Source: Erythrocercus mccallii (lineage: Eukaryota > Chordata > Aves > Passeriformes > Dicruridae). From it: a stretch of DNA of 64,000 nucleotides. The stretch is from the NCBI GenBank assembly GCA_013397435.1, contig VZRG01001550.1, positions 112,713 to 176,712 of the forward strand. Reading direction: 5' to 3'. This document shows, one piece after another, positions 24,796-37,777 of this stretch. The notes beneath the pieces were generated by a model that made no database searches, had not been told where the DNA came from, and saw only the letters and a list, made by a program, of their open reading frames with translations. Numbering within the stretch: the first letter of the stretch is position 1; every line of letters starts with the position of its first letter. The translations under genes were made by a program, and so were the position numbers.

Positions 24796-26495
24796 CCAGA
24801 TCTAAAACCTTTTCAGTGACGTTAAATCCAGGGCAAAGATATCTGTTAAATTTGGATTCTGAAATTCTTTTATCTGAATTATACATATGTAAAGAAATAA
24901 AGCTGATGTAAAGTGTAGGCAGTTATAAGTAGCTATACACAGACATGCTTAGAAAATGACTGTATTTTTCTTTACACTGTACAGACAGTTCACTAAAATG
25001 AAACTGAATGTTTAATGGATAAACTGTTGCAAACTGGATTTTATTTGTTCCTAAATACTGTTTCAATATCAGACTTCCATTCTTATAGGCAGGGCAAGGC
25101 AATAAAATGGGTTATGGACTGGGTTATCCCATTGCTCCTGGAACTGCAGTACCTCGAGATACATAAAAAAGTGGCAGCATCTCTCCACTAACCTAATTAT
25201 GGAGCTGATTACATGTGGTAGTTCAGAGAGGTTTTTTTCCTGTGACTGGGTGGAGACAGGGGCTTCTCAGAGGTGCAACCAAACAGTGAGGAAAAATGTC
25301 TTGAGTCCTCAAGAGTCTCACAGGAAGGTTGTAACACAGGCGAATAGGGTGGCAATGCATTTATTTCTGGGAGCTTGAGATTCAAATCACAAGTGTTTGA
25401 AACCTTTGAAAATACAAGCTTTGAGATGTACATTTTGTCTCAAGGTTGAGGCCTCAGCTGTGATCAGGAGGGGTCAACAAGCAGGTGAGATAACAGAACT
25501 TTACTGCAAAAATTAATTGATTCTACACTTATTAACTAATTGTCTTCTGTAGTTAAGTCTCTCAAAGAGCAAAGGTAGTCATGCTCACTTTTTAGTTAGG
25601 ATTTGCCATAGTCAGGATATCTGTGAACACCATTTGTGTGTGTTCCACCTTAGTGGATGGGCACTGGTCAACACTGTCCATCATCCCAGGCACATGCAAG
25701 GTATCTGTCCTGATTCTCAGTCCAAAGGAGGGGGTGCTGTGGATTGAAAAAAGGTTAGTGGGGTTTAGCTAACCTGTTTCATAAGTGTAACTGCATTCCC
25801 TTTGTCCCAGTGGTTCCCAGCGTGGCCACCATGGTTATCATCATCTGCGTGAGTGTCCTGGTGTTGGTGATAACGCTGGGTGTGTTCCGGCTCCGCACGG
25901 CCCGCCAGCACGGCTCCATGGGGCATGAGGGAGCCAAGGAGAACGAGATGGACTGGGATGACTCTGCTCTCACCATCACTGTCAACCCCATGGAGGTACT
26001 TAACTGGGGCACAGCACTGTACCCTGGCACTGCCAGGAGCTGCTGGCTGGGCTGGCAGCAGGTTTGAGCCTCTTCCAGGGTGCAGCTGTTCAGTTTTGAG
26101 TGTGGGTACACTTAGGAGCCCAGCCCAGTTTTCTCAGCTCTGCACACCTTGATCGGATATAATTGAGAACTTCAGATTTGTTGTCATGTATAGTTACTAA
26201 AGAAGATGATGAAGAACTCCCTGGTACAGCATCACTTCTCCTCCACCCATTTCTGGTTTTAGGTACCCAAGATGGTATAGTTGCTTTGATTTTAACTTTT
26301 ACATGTGTCTCGGTTTGAAGAGACAGGTATCTGCCAGGAAAAGCTGGAGTTTTTCTTGGAATGGAGAATGTAAACCCCCTTCCCTCTGAATTATTATAAT
26401 TTTGCAATTAAGGGCTTTCAGGCAAAGCTTTGGGAATAGGGATAGCAGTTCTTTACTAAGAATATTAAAAATACAGATGTAGTAATACAGAAAGA
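24796..26495. repeat. 1700-bp duplicated segment, copy 2 (start of right contig)
   Basis: Begins immediately after the N with sequence equal to 23095 onward and continues past 26495 into the unique remainder of the LTR and the true downstream intron. It carries the continuous, correct path from intron G-H through exon H to exon I. Confidence 0.95.
25811..25995 (+). CDS. CLSTN2: Second copy of CLSTN2 exon H (likely assembly duplicate)
   Basis: Identical in encoded protein to 24110-24294, with the same acceptor and donor. The exon is 185 bp and asymmetric (enters phase 1, leaves phase 0), so a transcript containing both copies would shift frame; only one can be used. In the native genome this and 24110-24294 are most likely one and the same exon. 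This copy is contiguous with the downstream exon I. Confidence 0.9.
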
Positions 26496-27039
26496 CAAGC
26501 AAATAAAACAAACAAAAAACTCTAGGAAACCCCTGACAGAGTGAGGGATGTGACCTGACACCCTGTTGGTCTGGGTGTTAGAAGCAGTCCATATGAATCC
26601 TCCTGGAGTAACAGATGCAGTTCTGTGGAATAGAGGTGATCCTGCAGAGAAGTCAGTAGTGGAGAAATGGGTCCCATCTTCCTCCAGAGAAATCCAGTGG
26701 AGAAACAGGAATTTCCGGTGTTCCTCAGTCCTGTTTTTATCTAGGCAGGAGCTCCCGGGCCCCCCACCACTGGGTGGAGCATCTCACAATGGGATGATGT
26801 AATTAAGGTGAGCCTTAATGGCCCATTATCAGCATATATCCCTTCGGAAGGAGGATGATTGGTGAAAGAGATAAGAAACACTGGTCCACCCGGTTTTAAC
26901 AGCTGGGCCATTATCAGAAAGCATCCTCACCCCTCCCCCTGTAGTTACAAGAGATAAAGAAAAAGAAACAAACATTTCCCCATCTGCTTTCAACAGATGA
27001 AATAGAATACACTTTTTTTTGGTTCCATAACCCAAGACA
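26306..27039. mobile_element. Solo LTR, ERVL-like, copy 2 (734 bp)
   Basis: Begins TGTCTCGG, ends CCAAGACA and is flanked by a perfect 5-bp duplication, ACATG, at 26301-26305 and 27040-27044. It is colinear with the element at 2604-3352 over its whole length. It sits in the last intron of CLSTN2 and contains no retroviral genes. The contig join at 24795 falls inside the left-contig version of this element, which probably explains why assembly failed there. Confidence 0.9.
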
Positions 27040-27044
27040 ACATG

Positions 27045-27330
27045 TAAGCATTTATACACTAAAAGGAGGGGAAATCTCAGCAGTTTAAAGAAGCTGATGT
27101 TGAAGGTTTAAATTTTGACTAACAAAGATATTGCTTATTAACATTCCATTCTTCTTACAGTAGTTTTTGAATGTCTGCGACTAACCTGTATGAGTTTGAT
27201 GCCTAATCACATAATGATGGAAAGCAGATTTGCCCAGCATGTTAGCATTTCTAAATGCTTATTTGAGACAGCTCTGGCTGACAAGAAGGCACATTTCTGC
27301 TACTTTCTCATTTATTTAAATGTATTTTAG
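27045..27330 (+). other. CLSTN2: 3' end of intron H-I of CLSTN2
   Basis: About 290 bp of unique intron between the solo LTR and the last exon, ending in an AT-rich TGTATTTTAG acceptor. Nothing else is seen. Confidence 0.85.
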
Positions 27331-27540
27331 AAATATGAAAAGCCACATCAGACAGAAGAGGAGAGTGAGGAAGAAGACATAGATGATGAAGAGGAAGACA
27401 CAACCAGTGCTGAATCAGATGACAGTGAAGAGGAGGAAGAGGAGGAGGAGGAGGAGGAAGTGATTGTCCAAAAGGGAGACAAACAGAATGCCACCAGGCA
27501 AGAGCAGTTAGAGTGGGATGATTCAACACTCCCCTTCTAA
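27331..27540 (+). CDS. CLSTN2: Calsyntenin-2, last coding exon I (acidic tail, second WDD motif, stop)
   Basis: Starts in phase 0 with KYEKPHQTEEESEEEDIDD, continues through a run of 11 consecutive Glu (GAG/GAA codons, 27427-27459) and ends NATRQEQLEWDDSTLPF then TAA at 27538-27540 (69 residues). The C-terminal LEWDDSTL is the second kinesin-light-chain-binding motif. The highly acidic tail is typical of calsyntenins, and that of calsyntenin-1 was described as low-affinity Ca2+ binding. The ending with LP before a terminal aromatic fits CLSTN2. The GAG-rich repeat could vary in length between individuals. Confidence 0.96.
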   Translation, partial: KYEKPHQTEEESEEEDIDDEEEDTTSAESDDSEEEEEEEEEEEVIVQKGDKQNATRQEQLEWDDSTLPF

Positions 27541-27744
27541 CAGCCCTCCAGCCACAGCTCTTTTGTAACAACCAATACAATGTTTTTTCATAGTCTATGA
27601 ATTCATTGACAGGATTTGAACTTCTGCTTGCCTATAACTGTTTTGCCCAAAATGATCTTGTTGTAGTAATTGATAACAATAGAACTGACCCTTTCCTTAC
27701 AAAGCCTGGGGAAAACATGGTACCAACCTCCTGGCACATACAGT

Positions 27745-27750
27745 AATAAA
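27745..27750 (+). terminator. CLSTN2: Proximal poly(A) signal AATAAA
   Basis: First AATAAA after the stop codon, 205 bp into the 3' UTR, in the context CAGTAATAAAGTAATCC. It could give a short-UTR transcript. Confidence 0.5.
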
Positions 27751-28730
27751 GTAATCCAGAACTTAATCTGTTAGCAAGCATGGTTCTCAATTTCCTGTTT
27801 CTACCCTGCAGATGTGTGACAAAAGTCCTGTCACTCCATCCATAGAAGTTTTTGCCTTTGCTACTTTTTTTCACACAAGAGATATTTCAGCTTGTTATGA
27901 AGAATTACTTCTGTGGGTCCAAATACCAGTGCCATCTAACTTCACATTCTGATAGGTGTAAAAAACATAATCCACCTCCAGACTGGGGCTGGGGTTTAAT
28001 GCTACAGGGGCTGAATTACATCTGTCACCTCATCCTGCCTTTTGGATGTTAACTGTCTTCTACAAGGGAATATCTAGGACTTGACAGGGGATGCATGTGT
28101 GCCTATGTAGATGTGGACAGTGTATTTTTTCAGACATGCTGTCAGACGCTCAAGAGAGGGATTTTTATCCAACCTACCAATAGAAATTAAAAATGAGTTT
28201 TTAAGGAAACAGCAACAAGAAAGAGCTGCTGAGAGTTACCGAAAAAACTCCCAGCTCTGTTCTGTGTCCACAGATTGAGTAATATGGTCTTATGCAAACT
28301 GTAAATTCTAATGGGATTGATTCACTGAAAATCTGTAGAACTGCTCATTAGTTATGGATTGAGCAATTTGCAGCAAACCGATGCTTTAAATCGTCTGTCT
28401 CACAGAATCATTAGCTTGCTGCAGCATCTTACTGAACTAGCAGGAGATAAGTTACCCTATTATTCCATAGCTATGTATGGCTGGGATTTAAACAATTATT
28501 TTAGATGAGGAAAACGTTCCCTTCTGCTTAGTGAAAGTCAGCTGGAATTCCTGTCTGACTGTATGCTATTAAAACATGATGCCCTATTTCTTCTGTACCC
28601 CTGCCTGCCTGTTGTGCACAAGAGAAAGGAACAACACTGTGAGCCCTCTTCTGTGCTCATAATTCTCCCTTATTTCTTCCTCCTGAAGCCATTAATGTTG
28701 AGAGAAGGTTTTATAAAGTAGACAAGGAAA

Positions 28731-28736
28731 AATAAA
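28731..28736 (+). terminator. CLSTN2: Candidate poly(A) signal AATAAA
   Basis: AATAAA in an A-rich context about 1.2 kb after the stop codon. No strong GT-rich element follows immediately, so its use is uncertain. Confidence 0.35.
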
Positions 28737-29906
28737 ACCTATGTGGAACCAAAAGAGTTGAAAACAAAAACTAAAATCTTAAAAGGTTGAAAGAGTATTT
28801 TAGTTTGTTATGGTAACACAGCATATTTTTCTTAAACAGTGTTTAAAAAGAAAAAAAAAAAGGAAAAAGCAGAGTTATGTATACTATATGTTGATATGTT
28901 TGTGTGGTGTGTTTTTTGTCCCCTTAAGTACCTTTGCATCTTCAACTGCTCTGCTTACCAAATGCTGCAGCACTTGCTGGCGTAACTGCTCCAATGCATA
29001 GAAACAAAATGGCATGGCAGTGATTGCTGCTTAGTGGCTTGTCTGGGTTATTTTCCTGAGTACTCTGTTTTCTTTGCAATTTCATCTTTGACTTTTGCTT
29101 TTATAATCTGCTGTTTAAAATGAGCTGCTTCCTCTTCTCCATTCTCCCAGCCAACCTTGCCACAACAGGACCTTCCTGAGCATCCTGAATGGTGACTGAT
29201 GTTGCCAAGGGTACTTGGAGCAATCTTGAGAGTATCCACCTCCATCAGTACTGGATTATTAACAGCATCTGAATGTTGTGGGACATAGGGAATATACAGT
29301 GTGTTTGGGGGTTCCTGTAATTCCAGTTTCGACATTTGATAGCTGAAGGGAAATACAGCAACTGGGCCTTGTAGTTGTATAACTAGAAAGTAAACAAAAA
29401 AAACCCCCTATATTAATTTTAAAATTAGAGGTTTTCATGCTTTTATTCATTGTGCCAGCAATCACATTGTCACATGGTTGTTAAGAGTGGTAATACAGTA
29501 GTTTTCTTTTGTTATCAATCCTGTTTCATTTTATTCTCTCACACATATTAAACTTAGAAGAATATTTGCAGAATCAAGGCCACATAAGTACATTTTATCG
29601 GCAGGAATAACAACTGTAAAAATGTCCACAATTTCTGTTTAATACAAAATTAATATTTCTGAATATTTGAACAACAGTGTTATGTTGGATCAGTTCCTAC
29701 CATCCTAGTATCCTAGATCATACCCTAATTTTAATTTTTTTAGTGACATGAAGCAGGCTCTTCATGATGCTTGTTATCAGCACATATCAGCAAATCTTTC
29801 TGCTCAGAAAAAAAAGATTTAAATTAAATGTAAATATTTAAAAGTGAATTTCAGATTTAGAATGGGACTTAAATTATTTTAAAGTTTCTGTTATTCCTGA
29901 TTATTA

Positions 29907-29922
29907 TTGTTGTTGTTGTTGT
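29907..29922. repeat. (TTG)n microsatellite
   Basis: About five perfect TTG/GTT units after a short TTA run, within the probable 3' UTR. Confidence 0.9.
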
Positions 29923-30600
29923 TATCATAGCAGACATTAGGGCAACCCCAAAATGGCAATCTACAGCCTTATTGATACCCTTTAATTCTTTTATATATCT
30001 GTGAATACATCAGTATGTTTCTCCATCTAATAGCCTTTTACTGGAAGCAGATCTTTTCAGGTTGTACTCGTACATTACACAAGAAGCAAACAAAGTATTT
30101 TCTCTACTGTAAATAAACCTACACTTTTAAACCTAAGCAAAGTAATATAGGCATGTGTGTTATCACTAAAACTTGGTTTGCAATAAGATATTCAGCAAAC
30201 TAAAATGTATCACTGTACTTATCTTAGATTACTCGTTGGAGTGCATTATGTAGCATTTTCCATTCAAATGAATAGAAACATCCTTTTCACAAAATGGCAG
30301 TGAGAATGAGATACATCTTCACAAAATGGGCCCTAGAATATTTTGTATAACACTGAGAGCAGTGGCTTCCTGAGCAAAACTACTAGTAGAAAATCAGAGA
30401 GATATCACTTTATCTAAAACAATTCTAACAATATTTCCTCCCCTCCAGAAATTATTTTTTGATATAAGCTACTTGCCTAAAAGCCAGCCAGAACATATAC
30501 ACACATACGTACATAAAGACACACACGGGGTTTTTTTTGCCCCTAATCAAAAGCCAAAAGTCTCTCCTTTCCTCCCTGAAAAAAGTGTTTGGAACTGTAA

Positions 30601-31050
30601 AACCATTCAGGTTGGAAAAGACCTCTAAGATCATTGAGCCCACTGCTCACACGTCCCCAGGTCCCCCATTCACATGTCTTGGAATTCCCCAGGCATGGTG
30701 ACTCCACACTGCCCTCCCTGGACAGCCTCTTCCAATGCCTGACCATCCTTTCAATGAGGAAATTTTCCCCAGTATTCAATCTAAACCTCCCCAGCGTAGC
30801 TTGAGGCTGTTTCCTCTTGTCCTATCACTTGTTACACGAGAAGAGAAACCAACCCCACCTGGCTGCAGCCTCTTCTCAAGGAATTGAAGTCAGCAAAAAG
30901 GCCCCTCCTGAGCCTCCTTTTCTGTAGGCTGAGCCCCCCAACTCCCTAGCTCCCTCAGCTGCTCCTCATCAGCCTGGTACTCCAGACCCTTCCCCAGCTC
31001 TTCCCTAGACTCACTGCAGCCTCTCAGGGTCTGTCTTGTGGTGAGGTGGC
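30601..31050 (-). mobile_element. CR1 LINE 3' fragment
   Basis: Contains the familiar avian CR1 landmarks read on the + strand: GGTTGGAAAAGACCTCTAAG, ATGGTGACTCCACACTGCC, CAGCCTCTTCCAATGCCTGA, TTTCCTCTTGTCCTATCACT, GCTGCTCCTCATCAGCCTGG and a terminal CTTGTGGTGAGG. These are the reverse complement of the CR1 reverse-transcriptase end and 3' UTR, so the element is in minus orientation and 5'-truncated, as CR1 copies usually are. It lies inside the probable CLSTN2 3' UTR, antisense to it. Confidence 0.9.
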
Positions 31051-34000
31051 TTTTGTACGCTAGCAATAAACAAGTGTATCCAAAGAAAGCAGTTCTGTAG
31101 AGGTACTCACAATTCATGGCATCAGGAATCCAGAGGTGATAAAAGAGGTCTAAAATTATATCAGTGATGCCTTTTAAGTTTTTGAAGTTCTAATCTAAGG
31201 CTGGGAAAAGCTGCAAAACCCACAAATGCAAACTGAAGATGTTATCTGAATTAATATAACTGCCTATGTGGCTATTTGTGATTAATAGCTCCCATTTCTC
31301 TTTCACTTCTACTCCCTCCACAGGTGTGTTTTATCTTTGCAAGTAAACTTTAAAATGTACAGTTGAGGTTAATCTCAATATTTATTGCCTTGGCTGACAC
31401 CAGTTCAAATTAGAAATAGACCTGTAGGGTTTGTGACATCTTCAATACTAATTAAAATAAACTGTTGCTATTTGCTCATCCCAACAGGTAATACCTTGCA
31501 GTGGTGGTGGGACTTCTTTTTACCTCACTAGAGGCTAATGGGAGGGAGCATTCCTGTCTGGCGTGTGGTGATGCTGAGTTTGCTGACCACCATCCTTAAA
31601 CCATTGTGGAACAAAGGTTTAAGGCTCAGAAAAGATCAGAGGATTCTAAAGTTCCTCCTGTGGGGATGAAATCCACTGCAGGAGCTGTCCCTGCCTGACT
31701 CTAAACTGAAAATAATGCCATGGGAGATCAGCAGCCCCAGGTGAAGGATGGGCAGAGGTTAATGAAGTAGCAGCCCTTACTTCACTTTGGCAAAGCCTTT
31801 TGAGTTTTGATGAACTATAAATAATAAAACAATAAATAATTTGTGTCTCAGCTGACCATTTCCCCAGCTGTAACCTCAGAGGCAGCTTTACACTTCTCCC
31901 TGGTAGGGGTCCCAGTGCACTGGGACACAACGCTGCCTCTTCTCAAAGTTTTGGTGCCAGCACACACAGCTCTCCATCTCCACAGAGCAGCACCAGGAAA
32001 GACTTTACTGGGGTGACAGCAGGTAAAAGTCTGGTGGGATGGAGCTGCTTCTGGAATCCTGGAATAGAAATTATAATACCAAAATTGAGGATGTTTGCAA
32101 AAACATATGGATACTGAGGGAGGGAGAGGAAATAAAACTGAGTAAATCTCCTCTAAAGGGTTTTTCCTTCCCTTAATTCACACATGCTGACCAGAATAAA
32201 TATCTCAAATCTAGGACATCCCCAGTCTCACAGGGGTTATAAGGTTTTATCAGGTTCTGCCCTGATAAAATTACTTAATAAAAATAGTGCAAATATTGGG
32301 AGGAACCTGGCTGATGCAGCAGCCTCATTTCAACAGCCAGTCTTGGGATTAATGCCCCTCTGGGTGATCCCTGTAGCTGCTGACCTTTATGGAGCAACTG
32401 CTTAAAGTAGTTCTATAACAAGTGAGCAAATCTAAGGAGATAGGAGAAAAAAAACCCAAGTGACAAAACATAAATACCAAAAAGATTGCCAAAGAAATCA
32501 AACCACCTTCTAAGCCACTAAATTAATTCCTGTTGATTGTACATAATCCTGTGCTGTATAATCTCCCTCATGCTTCCACCAGTATCACCAGCACAGATTG
32601 GCATTGGGTTTTCTCTCTCAGCTGTTGAGAGGAAAAACCTAGTTAATTTCATTTTTCCTGAAAATGAATTTAAATAATCCTTGTTCCTGCACAGCCTTGC
32701 TACCCCCAGAGCCTGCAGGGCTCACAGCATTCCAGTGCCACTGCAAACAGCCACATGAATAGCAGCCAGCCCATCCCTCAAAGACCTTGGTGTTCCCAAA
32801 CAAACCACTACTCCCATGCACCAAACCATGCAAGACTTTTTACAACATGTTTTGTAAAAATACTTTTTACAGCACCCAGGAGCTGGGATTCTGTACAATC
32901 TTTGTACATTTGGGTCAATTTTTATTTTTTTTAAATAAAGAAAGGCATAACAAGCAATGTGTGGGGAGTAATGTAAATTGAAGTGGATCAGATTCCCTAA
33001 AGCTGCATGTCTCAGATTGTGGCTTCAATGATCAGACTTCTGGTTGCTGGACTCTCCTGGAATCCAACTTCATTTTTGTCAGCATAAAGACACAAAGAAT
33101 AGAGATAACCACTAAAGCTACAGAAGAGCAAAATTCATACTCTCTTAACACACTCAATCTCAAGAAATATTTCTGCTAAATATATTGGGAAAATTGCTCC
33201 AGTGATAGAAAGTAATTGAAATTCATCACTTTTGTAGGATTAGCAAGGTTCAAGCCTGGTATGTTCTTTTTGGTTTTGTTTTCCTCTGAAAAAGACATGG
33301 CCATAAATTAAAAATACACAACACTTGATCAGTGCAAAAATGAAAGGGCTTTAATTTCATAAGCCTCTGTCTAACACAGGGGTTTAAAATAATAAACAAC
33401 TGTAGCCCTCATTATTGAAACTTAGCAGAATAAAATGAACCCAGGAAGTTTTACATGTTCATAACTTCATTCCTGGTGATGAAAAGGCAGGCACCCGAGC
33501 AGGTACCCTTTTTCCCTAGAGACATTTTGCTGCCTTTGGAGTAGGTATTGCCAGTGGTTTGCTCGTTATGGTTTCCATGTCTCTGCAGGCAACAGGAACA
33601 GTGCTGCTGGCATCCTTTGGAACAGCCCTGTGAAAGAGCCTGGTGGTGAACCATAATTCAATAATCCTCCTGCAGCTCTGCTCCCAGCCCTCCCTGGTGG
33701 AGCACTCCAAATATGTGCAGAGGGAATGGCACAGTGGTTATAGTGGAGAGCCCTGGGCTGATGCTTTGGTAGTTCCTGCCTAAAAAGAAACCCTCTCAGC
33801 AGCATGAAGCACTGCAAATGTGTGAAACAGAGTTCAGGAAAAGATCTCATTCTTTTCAGTACTAGCTCATGGGGAAATTGTGCATTCATCAGCTGTTGAA
33901 GCTCCATGGTCCTGCATAGTCACTATTTATGTCTGTGCCGAGCACAAAAAACGAGCAGAATTTTTTTTCCCAGTTAAGTACATTGTACAATAAAAGAGTT

Positions 34001-34832
34001 CAGCTTTCCCAGGGCAAGGTGCACAAAGCTTGCCAAACACAGAGAGAAACTGTCTCCAAATAGGGAACAAAGATTTTACAATGGTTTTCCATCCTTGTAC
34101 TTCAGAAACCCAGAAAGTTTCATGGGAGTAAAATGCTTTTCTGCAGCCCTACCTATTCCTTCTGTATAAATCTGGTTACAGTCTTGGGTTTTCAGAGGCA
34201 ATTAACTTCCCAGCTGGGTATAAAGTTGTTTCAGGTGTCTTTTGATGTACTAATCCATAAAACTATTTTTGGCTGAATGTTTCAGGAAATACTAAGGGGG
34301 AAAGAAGCAAAAAGTTATTAAAATTACGTCTTTTTTTTTCTATTCCTGCCTCCTTTAAATATATAAACAGGTACAAAAGAATTTGCTCAGACAACCCTGA
34401 CCAAGTCTGTGACTACAATGACATTTCAAACCAGTACTGAAATTGGCAATAAATCCTTGTCTACAAGGTGCTTAATGTGCAGTAGGTGAGAAGGTGGGTG
34501 GTTGTTTTAACTGGGCATGCTCTTTGGAATGTGGAATGGATCAACTACAGTCAGATCCATTTGAAAATCAAGCTATTATTTAAGGAAGAGTGGACAGGAA
34601 GGTAGAAGAGACTACTGCATGAATAACAGAAAGAGTTAAGGTTCACAGTGATGTGAAAACAATTGAAATTTAATCTTGTAGAAAAGAAAGAGCCATCAAA
34701 GCTCGAGTGTCAAATGGTAAGAAAATGGAAATATTTTCTGGTTTTGTACCAGAACTGTCATGATGAACTAGAAAAAGAATGAATGTAGGATGTCAAAGAG
34801 TTGAGTTCCGAGCTGACCAGATACAGATAGAA

Positions 34833-34857
34833 TACACACATATACATGTGTGTGTAC
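34833..34857. repeat. Short imperfect AC/GT palindrome
   Basis: TACACACA, a short spacer, then TGTGTGTA; as RNA it could form a small hairpin within the probable 3' UTR. It probably derives from a degenerate AC/GT microsatellite. Confidence 0.6.
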
Positions 34858-35849
34858 AAGAAAATCACAGAATGGTGCCCATGGGGAGGCCGTGGCTGTG
34901 GTGATGAAGGAGAACTTGCAGGTTTTTAACCTGGTTGATGCTGAAGTTGCCTCCTTGAGTACCAGTTACGGCACCTCCAGCAGAGTTGGGAAGGGAGCTG
35001 GGCCATAAGGGGTGTTGCTAAACTGTGTATGCATTAAGTAGAAAAATTTAGAGCCAAGGCCAGCCCAGGGGGCTTGAAGCAAATATTCTGTCTACTGTGA
35101 CTCGAGTTTAAGAGTACAATTATGTCACAGTTTAATTTGAGGTAAGAGATGGAACTTTTGCCCACAGACAGTTCTTAATTAGTTTTATAGATTTTAACAA
35201 ACATACTCCATGGGTTGATGAGGAGCTGAAGACACCCAAGGCAGACTACACTCCCTATTGAAAAGGCCCTCAAGTAAACTTTTTGTAGTGATACAATCTC
35301 CTGAGTGGCCACATAGTTAGGACTCCTGATTTTTGAAAATGTACATAATAGAAAACATTTCAAGGATAGTGACCATCCCTGCGCCAGTCTGAGAGCTGAA
35401 GTTATTGCCTCTATTCTCAGAATCAACTACTGGCACATTTATATTTGGCCTCTCCACAAACTGATGTAAAAGTGAGAGGTACATCTGAAAAGAGCTGGGG
35501 TTTTTATATGTATTCTGTTACAAATACTGCACCACCAGTTGAGTAAATTTTTGATTGTGTTTAACAGGCAGCTCTATTCAAAGGATCATCACAACAGGGA
35601 TGGGAGGATACACCACAGTGGATCATTGCTTTGTAAGGTAATACACACTGTGAGTGGGCTTCCTAAGAACTGTTTCATCTCAACTTCAGTGTTTAGAAGT
35701 TCATACTAGACTTAGCAAATCCTAGAAATAAAGATTAGTAGACAAAAGAAAAAAGTAGTGCAAGTAGAGTGTTATGCTAACCATGCAGAATTCTTTCCTA
35801 GAATATATTTTTTAGTGTTAGGGGTGGGGGTGCTTCAACCTACTTAAAT

Positions 35850-36130
35850 GTTTCTAAGCCTGGAGCTTCTACTGCTTCCCCTGGGAGATCATTCTAGAGT
35901 CTATTAGAATTCACCATTAGAAAGCTTTTCCTGCAAATGAATTTAAATAATCCTTTTTGTAATTTTTATCTCATTAGTCCCAGTTATACCATTCTGCACC
36001 ACTCTAAATAGTTCCTCTAACCATGATTTATATCCTTTGAATATTTTTAGATAGTTATCAAGTTCATTGCCTTTGGTCATTTAGTAGAGAAGCTGTGAAT
36101 CCCTCCTCATCCCAATTCATTCCTTCAGTC
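35850..36130. mobile_element. Possible ancient CR1/L3-like LINE relic
   Basis: Spaced fragments such as ATTAGAAAGCTTTTCCTG, TCTCATTAGTCCCAGTTATA and TTTTTAGATAGTTATCAAG follow the order of landmarks in old amniote CR1/L3-type LINE 3' ends, but the copy is highly diverged. The family call comes from memory of pattern only. Confidence 0.4.
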
Positions 36131-37777
36131 TTGTATTTCATAAAATGTCTTTAACACATAAAATAAATCCCCTGGTATTTCCTTGAATGACTCACTGTCA
36201 GTTCACTCTGTTAAGGTGCTCTGTTTTGGTGTGTGTCACTGCATAAGTTGTCAAAGGTTAAATAATAAATTTAAATTGAAACTTGATTTTAAAAAATCTT
36301 TTCTGTAATCTGTGGATAAATTCTCATATGATATGAATTTGGCAGTGTCTTTTACACGAGTATGATTTAAGGCAAAAAAAAATGCTGGAGCCAACCAAAC
36401 AAGAATACAAAATATAATTTGTTAAAAATTAGACTGGTGTCATTAATGTGAAAACAGGCATTGTCATTCATATGCCGGTGTTTTTAAGTGTCCCTATACT
36501 TACCAGCAGCTATTAACCAGTACTTTCACTTAAGACAGATAATATTGCTTCTCCTCAAACATCAGTAGAGTGCACCTACTTTCTAAAACAAATGCTCAGA
36601 ATTTCTAGCCAGGCACTAACTGCTGCAAAGAAATAGAATTGTGCCTACTCTTCTGATTACTGCCATGCCTACCCTTATATTGCAAATTCATGATCCATTT
36701 CTGGTCTCTGGCTGGCATGATAACCATGTGGTTTGTTTTCAAGCATGCCTCAAGCAAACCTGTGTTTTCTGGCTCAGAAGCCACACAGGCAAACTGGGAG
36801 GATGTACAAAGTCAGCTTGGGTCTTTTCATTGATGTATTTCCTTCACCTGCTCCTCCCTCCTGGACCTGGACTCCAAACCAGAACTGAAATCCCTATGCT
36901 GGAAGAGCCACTGCATCACTAAGACCCAAGGGGAATAGAATTTGATTTTTTCTTCATTTGCTGTGTCTGCAAGGATTGGTGTAAAGGGGAGAGCAGGAAC
37001 ATTGAGGGTTCCAGTGGTGACACTAGGGAGCTCTCTGTTTCTCTCATCTCTGTCCCTAGTGGGTGTGAATTGTGCAAACCATATTGTAGGAATGCCAGTA
37101 GTGCAATTCATGAGCAAACAGTGACTGCCTTGGCATTGGCTGTTTTCTGTCACTGCTCTGCCCACCTTCCCAAAAAGAGCCATGGTATGAGGAGTACCCA
37201 AAGTCTGATGGATGGGGGGAGATGAATGAGCCTTGCAAGGTCAGGTTGCAACACAAAGGAGAGGAAAAAGAAGAGGAATTCCTGAGCAAAGAGCTGTAAA
37301 ACGTGACTTGTGATGAACAGCAGGGCAGGAATCAGACATGCACCCTGAATATTGTTGCAGTTTGGTGAAAGGGGTTGTTCTAGTTAGAATTAACAATATA
37401 GTTATTAAATATTTTATATTACTGAGAGTGTAGGATTTTGAAGAGCTGAGAAATAATCTCATAATGTTGAATGGAACAGCTGTGCTCTAATTGGCTGGGA
37501 CAATTCTATTTCATATTTCATCATCTCTCAACAGTAAAAATGGTATTTTATCTGCCTGCAAAAATGTACAATTTTTCCCACACAGTTTGTCATTTCCCAG
37601 ATTGCTTCCATGTTAGTGCATTGGTCCTTGTTGAGGAGCAGTAACTGCAGTTGGTAGCATGTATTTTGTATCTTGGGATTGTCTCCTAGCTGTCCAAATT
37701 CTGTGCAGTTGTGGCCACTTGTATAGATAATAAAAAATGTGCCAGAGAAGGGATTAAATAAACATAAGCTGTATGGT

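Noticed and set aside
24110..25995. Two mutually exclusive transmembrane exons in CLSTN2
   Set aside because: The encoded proteins are identical, the flanking introns are also identical over 1700 bp, and the copies abut an assembly N. An overlap artefact explains this better than duplicated alternative exons.
27308..27580. 90-codon minus-strand frame with a proline/leucine-rich run
   Set aside because: Antisense shadow of the acidic last exon; the Pro/Leu run is the complement of the GAG repeat.
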